Shown here in pieces: positions 36,017 to 48,095 of a stretch of DNA of 64,000 nucleotides. Positions within the stretch are counted from its first letter, which is position 1, and each line of letters opens with the position of its first letter. This DNA comes from Proteles cristata cristata (taxonomy: Eukaryota; Chordata; Mammalia; Carnivora; Hyaenidae). The notes below the pieces were generated by a model. It was given only the letters and a program-made list of their open reading frames with translations. It did not search any database and was not told the DNA's origin. Location: NCBI GenBank assembly GCA_017311185.1, contig JAESUZ010000443.1, positions 620,001 through 684,000 of the forward strand, written 5' to 3'. Both the position numbers and the translations under genes were made by a program.

Positions 36017-36187
36017 CTTATCAATATCCTCCTCTTCGTCTTCCTCTTCCTCCTCTTCTGAAAAGTCAAGCAGTTTCTTTGCTAGCAATGGATGCCACTG
36101 AAGACACTTTCGTTTTGGTCGTTTTCCAGCCCCTTCTCCGTCTGCTGAATGATCTTTATTTCTATTACTGCCTTTCATTACTGTGAC
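36017..36187 (-). CDS. BBX: BBX coding exon with start codon (residues 1-54)
   Basis: This exon opens the coding region of BBX, a nuclear HMG-box transcription factor. The sequence shows a splice acceptor (CCACAG) just before 36187, nine bases of 5' UTR, and an ATG at 36178-36176 with G at -3. It then gives 54 codons beginning MKGSNRNKDHSADGEG and ending in an acidic run of Glu and Asp followed by DIDK. A basic stretch GKRPKRK at about residues 18-24 is a plausible nuclear-localisation motif. The donor AAG|GTAATT at 36017 leaves phase 0, which fits the acceptor of the next exon. The match to the N-terminus of mammalian BBX is recognised from the family. The presence of an acceptor upstream of the ATG implies at least one further 5' non-coding exon at higher coordinates. 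Confidence 0.96.
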
Positions 36188-36732
36188 CTGTGGTAAGGAA
36201 AAAAGGAAGAGAAACAGGGAGAAATCAAAGTAAATTTGATTAAAATTTGTTTATTTAGCTTCCTTAGCTTTAATGGGATTATAGTTTTAATGACTAAAGT
36301 ATCTGCCAGCTCAGGCATTTACTGGATTCAGTAACAATTCTAAGTACATAATCAAACATTCATTTTAGTTGGCTGACTGGAGCTAATAAAATTTGCCTTT
36401 TGTGAAATCTTCTTCCTGCCACTCCATAACTTCAGGACTCAAAACCCAGAGACAGCAGCAGGATGCCTACACGTTACTGTCACCTGTTCACACTTACTCA
36501 GGGTAAAGTTTCTCAAAGCTGTGCATCAGAAGACTGAAAAGATGGAGAGAAGAGGTAGCCCTCCATACATTCTCCAATGGCTCCCATTTTATTACAATAA
36601 TTTACATGAATTTTGCACTTTACACTATGATAAATCTGAGCTTGGAGTATTAGTAAGCAGAACGAATACTTTCTAAGAATCAAATGTTTGGATTAAAATA
36701 AAACTATTTCACAAGATGACACACAATTAAAA

Positions 36733-36759
36733 AAATTTTTAAATGTTTTTTATTTATTT

Positions 36760-36790
<31 letters not shown>

Positions 36791-36956
36791 CAGGGGAGGG
36801 TCAGAGAGAGAGAGAGGGGGACATGGAATCCGAAGCAGGCAACAGGCTCTGAGCTGGCTGTCAGCACAGAGTCTGACGCAGGGCTCGAACCCACAAACTG
36901 CGAGATCATGACCTGAAGAAGTTGGATGCTTAACCGACTGAGCCACCCAACCGCCC
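36733..36956 (-). mobile_element. SINEC
   Basis: TTATTTATTTCTGAGAGAG...CGACTGAGCCACCCAACCGCC. TGACACACAA flanks both sides (36717 and 36957). It lies about 0.55 kb upstream of the BBX start-codon exon. Confidence 0.92.
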
Positions 36957-37259
36957 TGACACACAAGTTTTAAAAAGTAGCTGTGTGCAGCCTCCAAGAA
37001 TCCAGTGCATGAAGTCACCGTAGGTCACTTAGTGAGATGAGCACCGTGTCCCCATCTGTGACACACATAATCATAAGTATTTTGCATCTCTTCATTACAT
37101 ATGCACCCAAATCCAGTTACAACGGTTTGCTCCCTAGGCTTTTTGTTCTTGCTTTTCCCCCAAAAGGTGATTGGCTGAAATAGCTAAGCAATGACCAGCC
37201 TATGGTGTGACAAAATCTTTCAAAGCCCAGAAACTTACTTTTGGATGACTTGGAAAAAA

Positions 37260-37420
37260 AAAATCTTTTTCTTAATGATAAAAACAATGCACATTCATAT
37301 TTAGTAAAAATAGCACAAAATGAGGTTTGCCTTCTCCATCACACCCAGCACCACAGCCCAGAGGTAACCCACAGATATCAATTTCTTATAAGCATTCTCA
37401 CAGTATTTTCCTAGTTCAAT
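37260..37420. mobile_element. Possible old LINE fragment
   Basis: AAAACAATGCACATTCATAT...CACAGCCCAGAGGTAACCC resembles the 3' region of ancient L1M-type elements. The call is tentative. Confidence 0.35.
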
Positions 37421-38079
37421 AGTTCTCATTCATTTTAAGTAAAAATATACAAATTATTGTCCATACACACTCATGAAAAATTTCAAATACACCCAAATGC
37501 TATCAACTTAAATGGTTCATGCTAACAATCACAAACACAAGCACAGTTGCTGAAATCACAGAATAGCATAGCGTTTTTGGTCAATAAAAGTGTGCATTGG
37601 TCTAAATGCTTGCAAAGTGGTATCAATAAACTTCTAATGCCATGTTGCTAAAACTAGGTTTTCATAAAGTTTCAAGATTCATCCTTGTCTTAAGCCTTTG
37701 AAACAACATGGTATAGGCAATTATCCTGTCTTTCATTGTTTCATGTTTCATGCTTAGGTCTTCCTCATTTCAAAAATTTTTAAAAATCATTAATATTTCC
37801 CTCTAGAATTGGAATGACTTCATTATAAAAAAGAATTTCAATACTGGACCAATCTGTAATTCATTCTGATAAAGGAAATAAGGATCTAGCTTATTCTTAT
37901 TTTTTCCCAAATAACTAGCCAACTCTCCCAACAGCTTTATTAAATAATCCAGCTTTCCTCCATTCCTTTGTAATGGCCCTTTTATCATAAACTACATTAT
38001 GTGTACATATCTATTTCTGGATTCTCTTCTGTCAATGATCATCCACCTCTAACCTGTTTGCCTATCCTTTGGCCAATTT

Positions 38080-38310
38080 TAGTAATCTCAGGCACTATAT
38101 CATTCTGTATCTTCTTTTATATACAAATACACCATAACCATTTAGAAACTTTATTTTGCATAGATCATGTTCATTTCAGTCAATACACCCTGTCTTTCCT
38201 CATTTTAAATAACTACAGAATATTCCAAAATAAAAATGTATTTCAATTTATTCAATCATTCCAGTATTGATAATCAGATTATTTCTTGTGCTGCAGTAAA
38301 ATCTTCATTT
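38080..38310. mobile_element. Possible old LINE fragment
   Basis: ACTACAGAATATTCCAAAAT...TTTATTCAATCATTCCAGTATTG...CTTGTGCTGCAGTAAAATC resembles a common LINE 3' region in which the wording describes a 'surface' shared by many copies. The call is tentative. Confidence 0.4.
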
Positions 38311-38759
38311 TAATAAAAAAAATTTTAAATCCACGTCTTGATAAAAATCTTCATCAATTTATTAAAAGCTATGTCTAGTCAAAAGGAGGAGGGAGAGGAA
38401 AAGAAAAACACGTTCCTATGGCCTTTCTGGCAAGAAACTTCTGCTGAGTCTCTGAAGCAATTATATGATTCATGTAGCTGCCTCAGGAGTATAAGAAGTT
38501 ACTGAAAAGTCTAAATGGAATTAGTTATCTACTATGCTTTTAATAAAGCAACAAAGGTTTCTCATCAACTGGTAGACCATTTAACAATTCTCATCATTCT
38601 ATCTACAACTAAACTTTGGCACAATTTCCAGAAATACCAATGCTGTGTAGAGAGAAGAGGAAATGGATATTTTTGTGGCTTATTAATCACTTTAGGATGA
38701 GCTGCTTGAGTGGCAAGTAGACCCATATGGTGGTCCCAATATTTTAGGAGGTATAACAT

Positions 38760-38945
38760 TTTTATGGCCTTTTCTTTTCCAATGAAAAAAGTCTCTTTAA
38801 TATTTCTTATAAGTCCTATCTAGTGGTTATGAACTCCTTTAATTTTTGTTTATCTGGGAAACTTTCTCTCTCCTTCAATTCTGAATAATTTTGCCAGGTA
38901 CATTATTCTTAGTTGTAGGTGTTTTTTTACTCTAATCATCAAATT
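38760..38945 (-). mobile_element. L1 fragment
   Basis: TTCTCTCTCCTTCAATTCTGAATAATTTTGCCAGGTACATTATTCTTAGTTGTAGG reads as L1 ORF2 in reverse. It is short and dead. Confidence 0.55.
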
Positions 38946-39149
38946 ACGCTGCTGAGATTGTCAAATGACAGAAGCTAAAGGTCCTGGTCCAAAATACTGA
39001 ATATTTATTTATCTTGTAATAACAAACCAATCCATGTGTGTCCTCCTATGCCGAGATGTGTGACTCTAATTAGATAACCACTGTTTTGAACTAAATACAA
39101 GTCAACCTGGTGATAAATTAGAAAAAAAGTTCATTTAACTATTATTCAG

Positions 39150-39371
39150 GTTTTTATTTTATTATTTTTAATTTATTTTTAAATGTTCATTTACTTTTGA
39201 GAGACAGAAAGTATGAGCGGTGGAAGGGCAGAAAGACAGGAGGACAGAGGATCTGAACCAGGCTCCGTGCTGATAGCAGAGTGCCTGATGAAGGGCTTGA
39301 ACTCCCAAACCACGAGATCATGACCTGAGCTGAAGTTGGACACTTAACCGACTGAGCCACCCGGGTGCCCC
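39150..39371 (-). mobile_element. SINEC
   Basis: AAATGTTCATTTACTTTTGAGAGAC...CCGACTGAGCCACCCGGGTGCCCC. TTAACT-ATTA-like flanks on each side suggest a worn target duplication. Confidence 0.9.
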
Positions 39372-39524
39372 TTAACTGTATTACTCAAAAGCAATCCCCC
39401 TCATGAAAACTTTACTGAGGTCAAACTTCATGAGGATCTTAAAGAAGAAATGTCACAAAAGAAATGGCACAAACCAAACACCACAGGTAATAAAGGAAAA
39501 TAACGGATACCAGGTCCTGGCAGG

Positions 39525-39680
39525 CTTCATTTAGAATCCTGTGTCTGCCACTAACTACCTGTTACAAAGTTATTAATCTTGCTAATCTTTCCTCGTATGT
39601 TGAAACTGAATACTTCTACTGTGAGAACACTATGCAGAATACCCAGCATAGAATCTGGTACTCAGGAAGCTCTCACTCTG
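39525..39680 (+). mobile_element. MIR (degraded)
   Basis: GAATCCTGTGTCTGCCACTAACTACCTG...CTATGCAGAATACCCAGCATAG fits the MIR order. Confidence 0.5.
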
Positions 39681-40469
39681 TGTTAGTAATCCTCCCTTTT
39701 CCCACAAGCTTTTTAGAGGGAGTAAGGGGTTTTCACTGGCAGCCTCTGCTTTCTTAAACTCAGCCGAAGATACTGTTCAAAAGAGAACACATGTCTCCCA
39801 TTTAACCATGGTCCACGTGCTTCCCAGATGATAGAATCTCCAGACTCTGAAACTGAAAAAGAAAGATGGAAAGTTTCCTTTCCTTTGTCTGAGTGATATA
39901 CAGTCAGAAACAGTTCCTTGGCACAGTCATAAATTTTGAGAAAAGATCCTCTTTGTCTTTCTATCATCTTGTCTTACAACGTTGGCAATCAGTACACTTC
40001 AGTCTTTAAAACACTATGAATTGAATGCTGTCACAGGGGTATTTTAGAGTTTAAAGTGTATCCTAAATGTCCAATAAAATCCCATCCATATCGTATTAAC
40101 GGACATTCAGACCCAACAAGACAGGGGAAGGTAAGAGAGGCCCATGAAATCTCAGTGTTGGACACCATACATTCTAACAACAAATAAGGCCTCCCTTCGG
40201 TCCAACTAGGACTGCAAAACTTCACAATTTTCTCAAGTCTACAGAGAAAAGAAAAAACCACCAAGAGACAGTGACAAAGTGGTAGCTATAGAGTTGCACA
40301 CAAACTAGACTGACCTGCTTAAAAGCAGCTTCCTTATATAGGGAGTTCTGCTGTTTTCAAGACACACCTTGCTTCTATCTTTCCACAGGGGTCCTGGTGA
40401 TAGAGAAGCTGGCAAACACACCAACTCTAGGCCCTTGCTCACCCCAAACATTCTCCCATTTTCTGTCAA

Positions 40470-40760
40470 AGTCCTTTTCATCCTCCAAGGTCCAGCTCAC
40501 ATAGTCCTTCCTCTCTAAGGCTTTCTATAAGAATCTTAAAAATCCACCACTCTGCTCTTTGATCATAGTTGATGTTACAGGTCAAGCACACCAGTGTTTT
40601 ACAGTTAGTTTTATCTATGCCAAACCCCCAACCTCTCCCCTCCCCAAAAAAACCAAAGTTGCAAACTTCTAGATGGGAGGTACCATGGTTTCTTCCTTTT
40701 CTGTCCCAGGATGTGGCACTGAGCCTGGTACACAGCGGGCCCTGAAAAAGTCTTGCTTAT
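40470..40760 (+). mobile_element. L2 3' portion
   Basis: CTCCAAGGTCCAGCTCACAT...CCTTCCTCTCTAAGGCTTTC...TGGCACTGAGCCTGGTACACAG matches the order of LINE2 3' sequence. Confidence 0.6.
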
Positions 40761-40849
40761 CATTTCCTCACCTAACACTTTACTACATATAACAACTTCC
40801 CAGAATGATGTGTCCCTAGCAATAATTTTAAAAACAATACTAGTATGCA

Positions 40850-41030
40850 GCTAATATTTATACTTCCAATGCACTAATGTTCATTATCTCATTTAGTCCT
40901 CATAAGAACCCTGCGGGGGCAGGTACTACTATGAATCCCAGCTGGAGAAGCTGAGAGCTAAGTAATTTGCCTAGGGTCACACAGTAAGCAGCGGAGAAGA
41001 CGGCATCAGAACCAGGAAGCCTAACTCAAG
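40850..41030 (-). mobile_element. MIR
   Basis: TCATTATCTCATTTAGTCCTCATAAGAACCCTG...AAGTAATTTGCCTAGGGTCACACAG is a well-preserved MIR in reverse. Confidence 0.8.
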
Positions 41031-41879
41031 AGCCCAAATGCTTACATAGGAAAGGGGGATCTAACAGAAAGCCCCCCATCTGCTGACTCTGAGCATTTTC
41101 CATAGGACAAGTAGCTAATGGGCCATGGAAATACCAAAAGGGAGCACCGAGGGGCTGGAAAGTGAACACTTCCAGCAGAAAAGTGAGTGCACATCTCTGA
41201 TGACTGAATGACAAATTAGATTAACTCAAATTCTTTGAAGATAAAAGCCTTACAAGTGCTCATCTTTACTATTTATTATAATTCTAATGACAATTCTAAA
41301 CTATAGACAGATTAAATGAAAAAGACCTCACTCAATAAAGTAATATTCTCATTAAAGAAGCAATTCGGTTACTCTATTCACGCAAAGAGTGTCTTTAAAT
41401 GCACTCCTTACTGAAAAGCAGTAGCTCTTCAGGTTGAAACTTTAACTCTGTCAAGATGTTATCTTTATGCTCTTCATGAATACTAATAAGGCACCCACTA
41501 TTTAAAGGGCTTAGTTGTACTGGTATAGTTCGGGTGCCTGTGCCCTTACCTCATGAAGGAGTTTGTATTTTAAGATCTCTACTACTTCCACTCCATGACA
41601 TTTAGCCTTAGGAGAGCTTAATTTAACATGCTGCTCTAGGCTACAGGGATAGACAATAGCTACCCTAAATGAGATAAAGCATCAGAAGGGGTGGCTTATG
41701 GAGAAAAAGCTTTTTACACCCAGAATTCAGTAACAGGCAAGGACATGTTCCTACAATATACCTCAAAAAACCTAATTTTCTGTTTTCCTATAATTTTATG
41801 TTGTTTACATTAATAATCAGAAAGTCACCAAATTCCGGTTTTTCAACAGGCCTAGCATACACATTTGCTTTCTTTCTAA

Positions 41880-42025
41880 ATTAATAAAGGTTAGGACATA
41901 ATTATCACACTGATAAGAAACTAAAGGATAAGACAAGCTCATGAGAGTGTCTTCCTCATTTATTCTCAGTGCAGTCAAACACATACTTACTGATCACCTG
42001 GTGAGCTATGCATTGTGGGAATTAA
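41880..42025. repeat. Dispersed element, copy A
   Basis: GGACATAAT-ATCACACTG...GTGCAGTCAAACACATACTTACTGATCACCTGG is shared, with divergence, with 43321-43440. The family is not recognised. Confidence 0.5.
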
Positions 42026-43079
42026 GTGTTCAGCCTTACCTCCCATTCAACTTACCACCCCCCTCTGCCCTCCTACCAGTAGGTATCTGTCCTGTTCACC
42101 ATCTGCCTGATGCTTCTGCACTGCCCTTTCTCTGCTATCCCAGACCTGCACACCAGACACCCCTGACCCACTATTCTACAAGCCTCTCTAAACTGCCATT
42201 TCTAATAAAGCTGTCTTTATTTACCCCAATTCCTATCTCCTTCTTTCCTAAGCATCTTTATAACCTACCAGGTTTAATGGCTGTGCCGTATTTTTTGATA
42301 CTTGATTATATAACAATTATCATTTTTCTGTACAATATAATGATTTCAGGTGAAATCCTCCCACAAAGACCCTTGAAGATAATGAACATGCCAGATGATT
42401 TTTTTCTAGATCTGTCAGAGCAAACATCCCCATGCTAGACAGGGAGACACTCAGAGAATACATGAAGAAGCAAACACAGAAACAATACTTTTTGCTTTCT
42501 AATTAGGCTTGTTTTTTTACATTGTTTTGCTAAAACAAAAGAAGAGACGTAATACTTGAAAAGGAAATAGGCAAAGGTAAAGTAAAATCCCAGAAAAAAG
42601 TTGTTCAGAAGGGAAAGGGAGAGACCAGAAGAAACAGGCAAATTGACAAGGCGATGTACTGAATATAATGAAATCTAAGTGCCTACCAAACAGCCGTCGA
42701 TACTAGACCAAAGACACGTTCTACGTAGCCTTATTCCCATCTCTGGTTATTTGTCAGTGACTCTTATTACTCTCTCAACACAGCAGATCATAGTACCTTC
42801 AGCTCACTAGCTCTCTTTTTCTTTCAGAACCAGTCTGCTAACAAACCCTGACTCTGATCCCCTCCATTTCTCTTCTCTAGGTATGCCCCAGGTTGCTGGC
42901 TGCTCCCCTGGTCTGACACTGCCACACAGTTTTTAATCCCAGGCTGATCTTCAGGCTCATGGGCAACTCTTTCTCACTTGTCGTATTCGGTGTTAACCAA
43001 CCCACAGTTCCCATGATGAATTCTCAGGTTTCCCTCAATTCCTACTGATGATGAGTGAATATAACAGTAATAATTAGAT

Positions 43080-43132
43080 ATATATGCATATATAAAATGC
43101 TTCTATATATAATGCTTCTGTATATGTTGTTT
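43080..43132 (+). repeat. AT-rich simple repeat
   Basis: TATATATGCATATATAAAATGCTTC is followed by a second, similar TATATATAATGCTTC unit. It is low complexity. Confidence 0.7.
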
Positions 43133-43149
43133 CCTACAGGCCAGAAACT

Positions 43150-43565
43150 AAGAGCTTTATATTAATTCTTTTAATGCATCACAACAAGCCTAAGAGGTAG
43201 GTACAATTATTACCTCCTCTTTACAGATGAGAAAACTGAAGCACATATAACATATACTTTCCCTTTTTAGTTTACAAATTAACAAGATTTTTTTTATTAT
43301 ATGCATTTGTCACATGGGTAGGACATAATCACACTGGTGAGAACTTCATTCACCAGAGGACAAACTACTGGAGTCTCACTTACTGTCAATGCAGCTGGAC
43401 ACATATTTACTGACCACCTAGTAAGGTATACATTATGTTTGTAAATTATATCATGTCCAAGATCACAATGCTAGCACATAACTGGTAGAGCCAGTATTTG
43501 AACTCAGGAGGTCCAGCTTCAGAGTCTCATTCCTGCCTATTATACAATACTACCTTCTAATAAGA
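43150..43565 (-). mobile_element. MIR interrupted by a 190-base element
   Basis: The left part, 43150-43250 (TCACAACAAGCCTAAGAGGT...TTTACAGATGAGAAAACTGAAG), and the right part, 43445-43565 (CATGTCCAAGATCACAATGC...GAGCCAGTATTTGAACTCAGG), join into one reverse MIR. The middle is foreign to MIR and is annotated separately. Confidence 0.7.
43252..43444. repeat. Dispersed element, copy B, inside a MIR
   Basis: GGACATAATCACACTGGTGAG...AATGCAGCTGGACACATATTTACTGACCACCTAG resembles 41893-42020 in the same orientation. Its position inside a MIR shows that it arrived as an insertion. No coding potential is visible. Confidence 0.5.
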
Positions 43566-43589
43566 AACTTTATTATGTTTGCTACAGGC

Positions 43590-43760
43590 TAATAAACACT
43601 TTACACGAAATAATTTCTCTAATCCTTGATACAACTCTGAGAGAAAGGTACTATACATGAAGCAATTAAGAACAACAAAGCTTCAGCAACATGCTTGAGC
43701 CACTCTGCCAGCACGTGGAGGAGGGGTTGGGATTCGAACCTGGAATTTCTGCCCCTAGAG
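43590..43760 (-). mobile_element. MIR
   Basis: TAATTTCTCTAATCCTTGAT...CAACATGCTTGAGCCACTCTG...GGGATTCGAACCTGG is MIR in reverse. Confidence 0.65.
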
Positions 43761-44679
43761 CATTCCACCACTTTTCCCTACTGTCCTTCCCACCACAGTG
43801 CTAGCCATTCTGAGAAAATGCCTTTGCTTTTGGGTTCACAGGAAGGTCTTTGTATGTGGGAGGTCTCCCAAACCTCCACAAGCTCTCAGTCTGCCAATTC
43901 CAAAACTTGCATCTTTCTTCTTCCATCTTCTCTCAAAGGCAGAGATACAAGGTCAACTTCTCTCACTCTCATTATCATCATGTGCTTTTTAATCTCTTAT
44001 CCCGCTACCCTGGGCCACTAGTGTTTCGGTTTCTTTCTTTGATGAACTATTGATAAACTGTCAACAGTTCCTTCTAGTTAATACCTTCTCCTACAGTCTA
44101 TCCACAATCTCAAGGCTAAAACCCTCTTTGAATCCCCCTCCTCCCTTTAGCTACTCCTCTTATTTTTTCTTTTTTTGAACAAAGTGGCCTGCAGCCATCA
44201 AGCCAAGACTGCCTAAGCTCCTGCCATGTGACTAGCAGCCAAGAACCGGCCTGCCTGGTGCTAACACTGTTCATGGGCTCTACCTTGCACCTTATTTTCT
44301 GACTGGGTTCCTAATCTTCTTGGTTCTAAACCCCAGGATTAATTTCCCAGAAAGCTCTCCAACTCATTTCAACTGCAGACAGGCTCTGGCTTCTCTATTA
44401 TTCACACTCACACCTTTGATTTGGAGCCTCTCAGAGAAAATGTCTTGTCTGGGGCAGGCTTCTGTCTCCACCATTTACCTGGATGTATAGCACTGGACAT
44501 TCCATCCCCTTGACATAAACCTTTAGAAAACACAGACATTTTTCTTTTTCTTCCCCATAAATTCAAATCTTTGGAATGGCTTCTTGCCCTGATATCTAAC
44601 CTCTCACCAAGTTCTGACTCTCCTGCCTCATGTATGTGGTCCACTCCTCTCCATCCCTACCACACTGATTCAGCAGTGT

Positions 44680-45235
44680 GCTCTTCTGGACTATAGTTGT
44701 GCTGACTTTAATTCTCCACACCACAAATGTCTGCCAGGCTCTTCTCCTGCAGAAAACTCTTCATTAGTCCTTTAATGCCCTCAGGTGAAAGTCCAACCTT
44801 TTTCCTTCATTTAACACACAAGACGCTTCCTGTCTTGGTCCCTGCTTGCTTTTATGGCTCAAGTTTTTCTGCTCTGTTATCACTTTAAAAGCTCTGCCCA
44901 CACGGAGCCAACATGCCATCACCTGGGATGTGCCATGGTCTCTCCGTTAGCATACGCACAACTGTCTGGTTGCAATGGGACTCAATCCTGCTTCATTCAG
45001 GGCTTAGGCTGGATCTTACCTCAGGCCTGTTGGCCCTGTCTAGTCTGAGAGAGATGCTCCCTGTGAGTCCTCACAACACCTTACACTCAATAAGCCACAA
45101 TGAAGTGGCCTGTTTTCTTCTTTATGTCCCAAATGAATGTAACAGAGAAAAAGGGCCATATAACATTCACCATGGTGTCTCAGGGCCTGATACAGAGCCA
45201 GGCACATTGTGGGCAAATACTTATTCAATCAATGA
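44680..45235 (+). mobile_element. L2 3' portion
   Basis: AAAGTCCAACCTTTTTCCTTC...CTTCCTGTCTTGGTCCCTGC...CTGATACAGAGCCAGGCACATTG...TATTCAATCAATGA follows the LINE2 ORF2-to-3' end order, heavily mutated. Confidence 0.6.
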
Positions 45236-45626
45236 GCTCCAGGTCTATCCCCTGTAGTCTATTCCTATCACTCTGTCCCTTGTCCTCACTGTCACTGCTT
45301 CTTTTCTATTTCATCCTTACTATGCCTGGCTCTTTCTTCCTGCTAAGACCTTTCACCTCTGAAATTCCCAACACCCAATCAACTAGCATACTCAAACTGC
45401 CAAACCAGAACACCTGGCAATTTTACTTGTTCAGAAACAGCTTCTATTCAGATGTCAAAACGACTCGTAATGAATAATTTGACCTTGCAAGAGAAATGAT
45501 TATCCATTCCCTATTCTCTTGTAGCCATCACTGAACACTGATTATTTAATCTTCTCTGCACCAGTTGACATACAGCCCTTTAAATTTTAAGAATGACCAT
45601 ACGTATTCTTAAAAAGTAAATGTGGT

Positions 45627-45834
45627 AGGGGCACCTGGGTGGCTTAGTTGGTTAAGCATCTGACTTAGGCTCAGGTCATGATTGCACAGTTCAAGAGTTT
45701 AAGCCCCACATCAGGCTCTGCGTTGACAGCTTGAAGCCTGAAGCCTGCTTTGGATTCTTTGTCTCCCTTTTTTTTTTCTCTGCCCCTTCCTCACTTGTTC
45801 TGTCTCTCTCTCAAAAATAAGTAAACATTTAAAA
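45627..45834 (+). mobile_element. SINEC
   Basis: The head is GGGGCACCTGGGTGGCTTAG and the tail AAAAATAAGTAAACATTT. AAAAAGTAAATGT occurs at 45611-45623 and again at the right edge as the target duplication. Confidence 0.93.
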
Positions 45835-45969
45835 AAAAAGTAAATGTATTACACTTCATCTAAAATGATCGACACACTTTTTTTGGTTTATATGACTTTT
45901 TTTTTCTTTTTTCATTTTAAACTAATAATAGGTCTGGATGTCTTCCATCATTCTGATCTCTAATTATAA

Positions 45970-46026
45970 CTTAAAAAAAAAACCCAAACAAACAAAAAAC
46001 AAAAAACCCCAAAAAAGAAAAAACCA
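45970..46026 (+). repeat. A-rich low-complexity tract
   Basis: AAAAAACCCAAACAAAC and similar A/C-rich sequence, with no flanking element recognised. Confidence 0.85.
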
Positions 46027-46397
46027 GAAATTGGTTCAGTAAAAAATTCAATAATCTGTGATATCTCTACTTAGAATCTCTACTTCCTAAGCTACTGTTC
46101 TTTACTGTAAAAAGACAGCAAGTAATTTACAGCTAAATGTATTTTACTTAATAAAGCAAAACCTCTTTTTTAATGGCTATAAAACAAAAATCTTAATTTT
46201 TCCCAAAGTAAAAAAGCATGGACATATCTTATTCTAGTAGTCATAAATAGTATTTACTGAAATAGCTTATCCCAGCTTCTGCAATGCCTACCTGCTTTAC
46301 ACTCTGGCATGCCAGAATTGAGGTAACTCATTATTTAATAGATTACACATTATAAGGATGTAGGATATTGCTGATCTTTAAATTACCAAATACTCAG

Positions 46398-46611
46398 GGG
46401 AGTCTGGGTGGCTCTGTATGTTAAGCAGACTCTTGATTTCGGCTCATGATCTCACGGTTCATGAGACTAAGCCCCATGTCAGATTCTGTGCTGACAGCAC
46501 ACAGCCTGTTTAGGATTCTCTCTCTGTCTCTCCACTGCTTGCTAGCTGGCACATGCACTCTCTGTCTCAAAATAAATTAATACACTTAAAAAATAAACAT
46601 TAAAAAATAAT
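46398..46611 (+). mobile_element. SINEC, older copy
   Basis: The head is GGGAGTCTGGGTGGCTCTGT, with a small deletion in the A-box region. The 18-base target duplication AAATTACCAAATACTCAG is at 46380-46397, and at 46612-46629 with two mismatches. Confidence 0.9.
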
Positions 46612-47589
46612 AAATTCCCAACTACTCAGAATACTGCATTGAACATATGTATTTAATAAATATTGCTTAAAATTTATGAACTTGATACTATATCAAACTG
46701 CACATTTGCTAAGGAAATTAATTAGAATGCATAGGGGACATTACTACAATTATATTTTTTGTTTGGCATTAAGAAAACTATGCTTTATACTTGCTTCACC
46801 ACTGGTGAAATTTTTTTTTCTAAATATATTCTGATTTTCTGACTTAATATATAAGATACAAAAGTACTTATTTGCGAATTCAGAGTCAGAACAGTGCCCT
46901 GTTCAGAACATCAGCCATTCCTTTTACATTCCTTTTAGGTGGTATATTCTTTTCAAGTGTTTGGGCTGAATGTGCTCTAACCTCAGTGCCAAGTATTGAA
47001 AGCTTGTTTTTATTTTAAAAATGCATTAAACTTATGGCATTTGTTTCAAAAAGTTCTTCACATCACAGAATTAACACACACAAAAAAGTTTCTGTTTGTA
47101 TATCATTTGCCTTTTTTCCTTTTAAAAAACCACCCAAGAAATATAAATAGTTAGAAATTTTAGTATTAATTTTAGTATGAGTCATTTTTGTATCCTCCTT
47201 CCTTATGTTTTTCTCTCATTCACAGTGTGAGAGTGGGCATTACCCACAAGATACAGGTTTACTAAGGCATCTTGGAATATTTTTCTTACAGCCTAATTTA
47301 CATAAATCTCCCTCTGCTGGCAGAATTTTTATCTTCTGGCATCCTACAGGTAATGCTTTATGGTACAAACAAAAGCTCCTCTATAAAGAATTATAAACTA
47401 TACAAACCTGGCAAGTCACTTAAAAATCTTTTCTACATCATTAAGGATTATATATGGTGATTTTAGAGAGAAGTAAAGAACTGAGTTAAACACAGGAATT
47501 TTCAAATTTAGTATCTTTTTTCTCCCTAAGCAAGATTCTTAATTCTACTAAGACTATTTCTAATTTAAGTTCTTTTTGTCTTAATTTAA

Positions 47590-47702
47590 ATTTTATTTTT
47601 TAAGTAAACTCTACCTGCAGCAGGGGGTTGAATTCCTGACCTCGAGATCAGAGCTGCATGCTCCAGAAGTCAGCCAGGGACTAGACTGCTACCCATGAGC
47701 CC
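47590..47702 (-). mobile_element. Old SINEC remnant
   Basis: TTTTATTTTTTAAGTAAACTC...TTCCTGACCTCGAGATCAGAG...AGTCAGCCAGGGAC resembles the early carnivore tRNA-Lys SINE. It is strongly diverged. Confidence 0.55.
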
Positions 47703-47929
47703 ACACTGCTTTCCTCCCCAACCTCTTTACTTCCCCAGAGATGGCAGTTGTTTTACTGACATATCTATGAAATTCTGTCTTGATTTTTAAAATAAAGCAC
47801 TTTATAATATGGAATTTCAATACATTGTACTAATAAGTTCTAAACATCTTCTAGTAAGAAAAATTGGTAGTTATTAAACCTCTTAAGCTACCTTAATTGC
47901 TACCTCTCATAATGTACCACCTCGTGATT

Positions 47930-48095
47930 TGCAAAGCCTTTACTGCATACGTCCATTTATTTAATATTACACAGTCCTAAGAAGTGAGTATAATTATGCC
48001 CATTTTACAGCTGAGTGAGAGGAGCCTCAGAGATACTTCCCAATGCCATTAAGGGGTAAACCAGGGACAAGCCTAAGGACTCTGAACTTCATTCC
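47930..48095 (-). mobile_element. MIR
   Basis: TTTAATATTACACAGTCCTAAG...GCCCATTTTACAGCTGAGTGAG...GCCATTAAGGGGTAAACC is MIR in reverse. Confidence 0.7.

Noticed and set aside
41941..42438. Longest ATG-to-stop reading frame in the window (165 codons, plus strand)
   Set aside because: The composition is hydrophobic and proline/serine-rich with no recognised domain, its start lies in a dispersed repeat, and there is no sign of splice sites or a promoter. One frame of this length is expected by chance in 64 kb.
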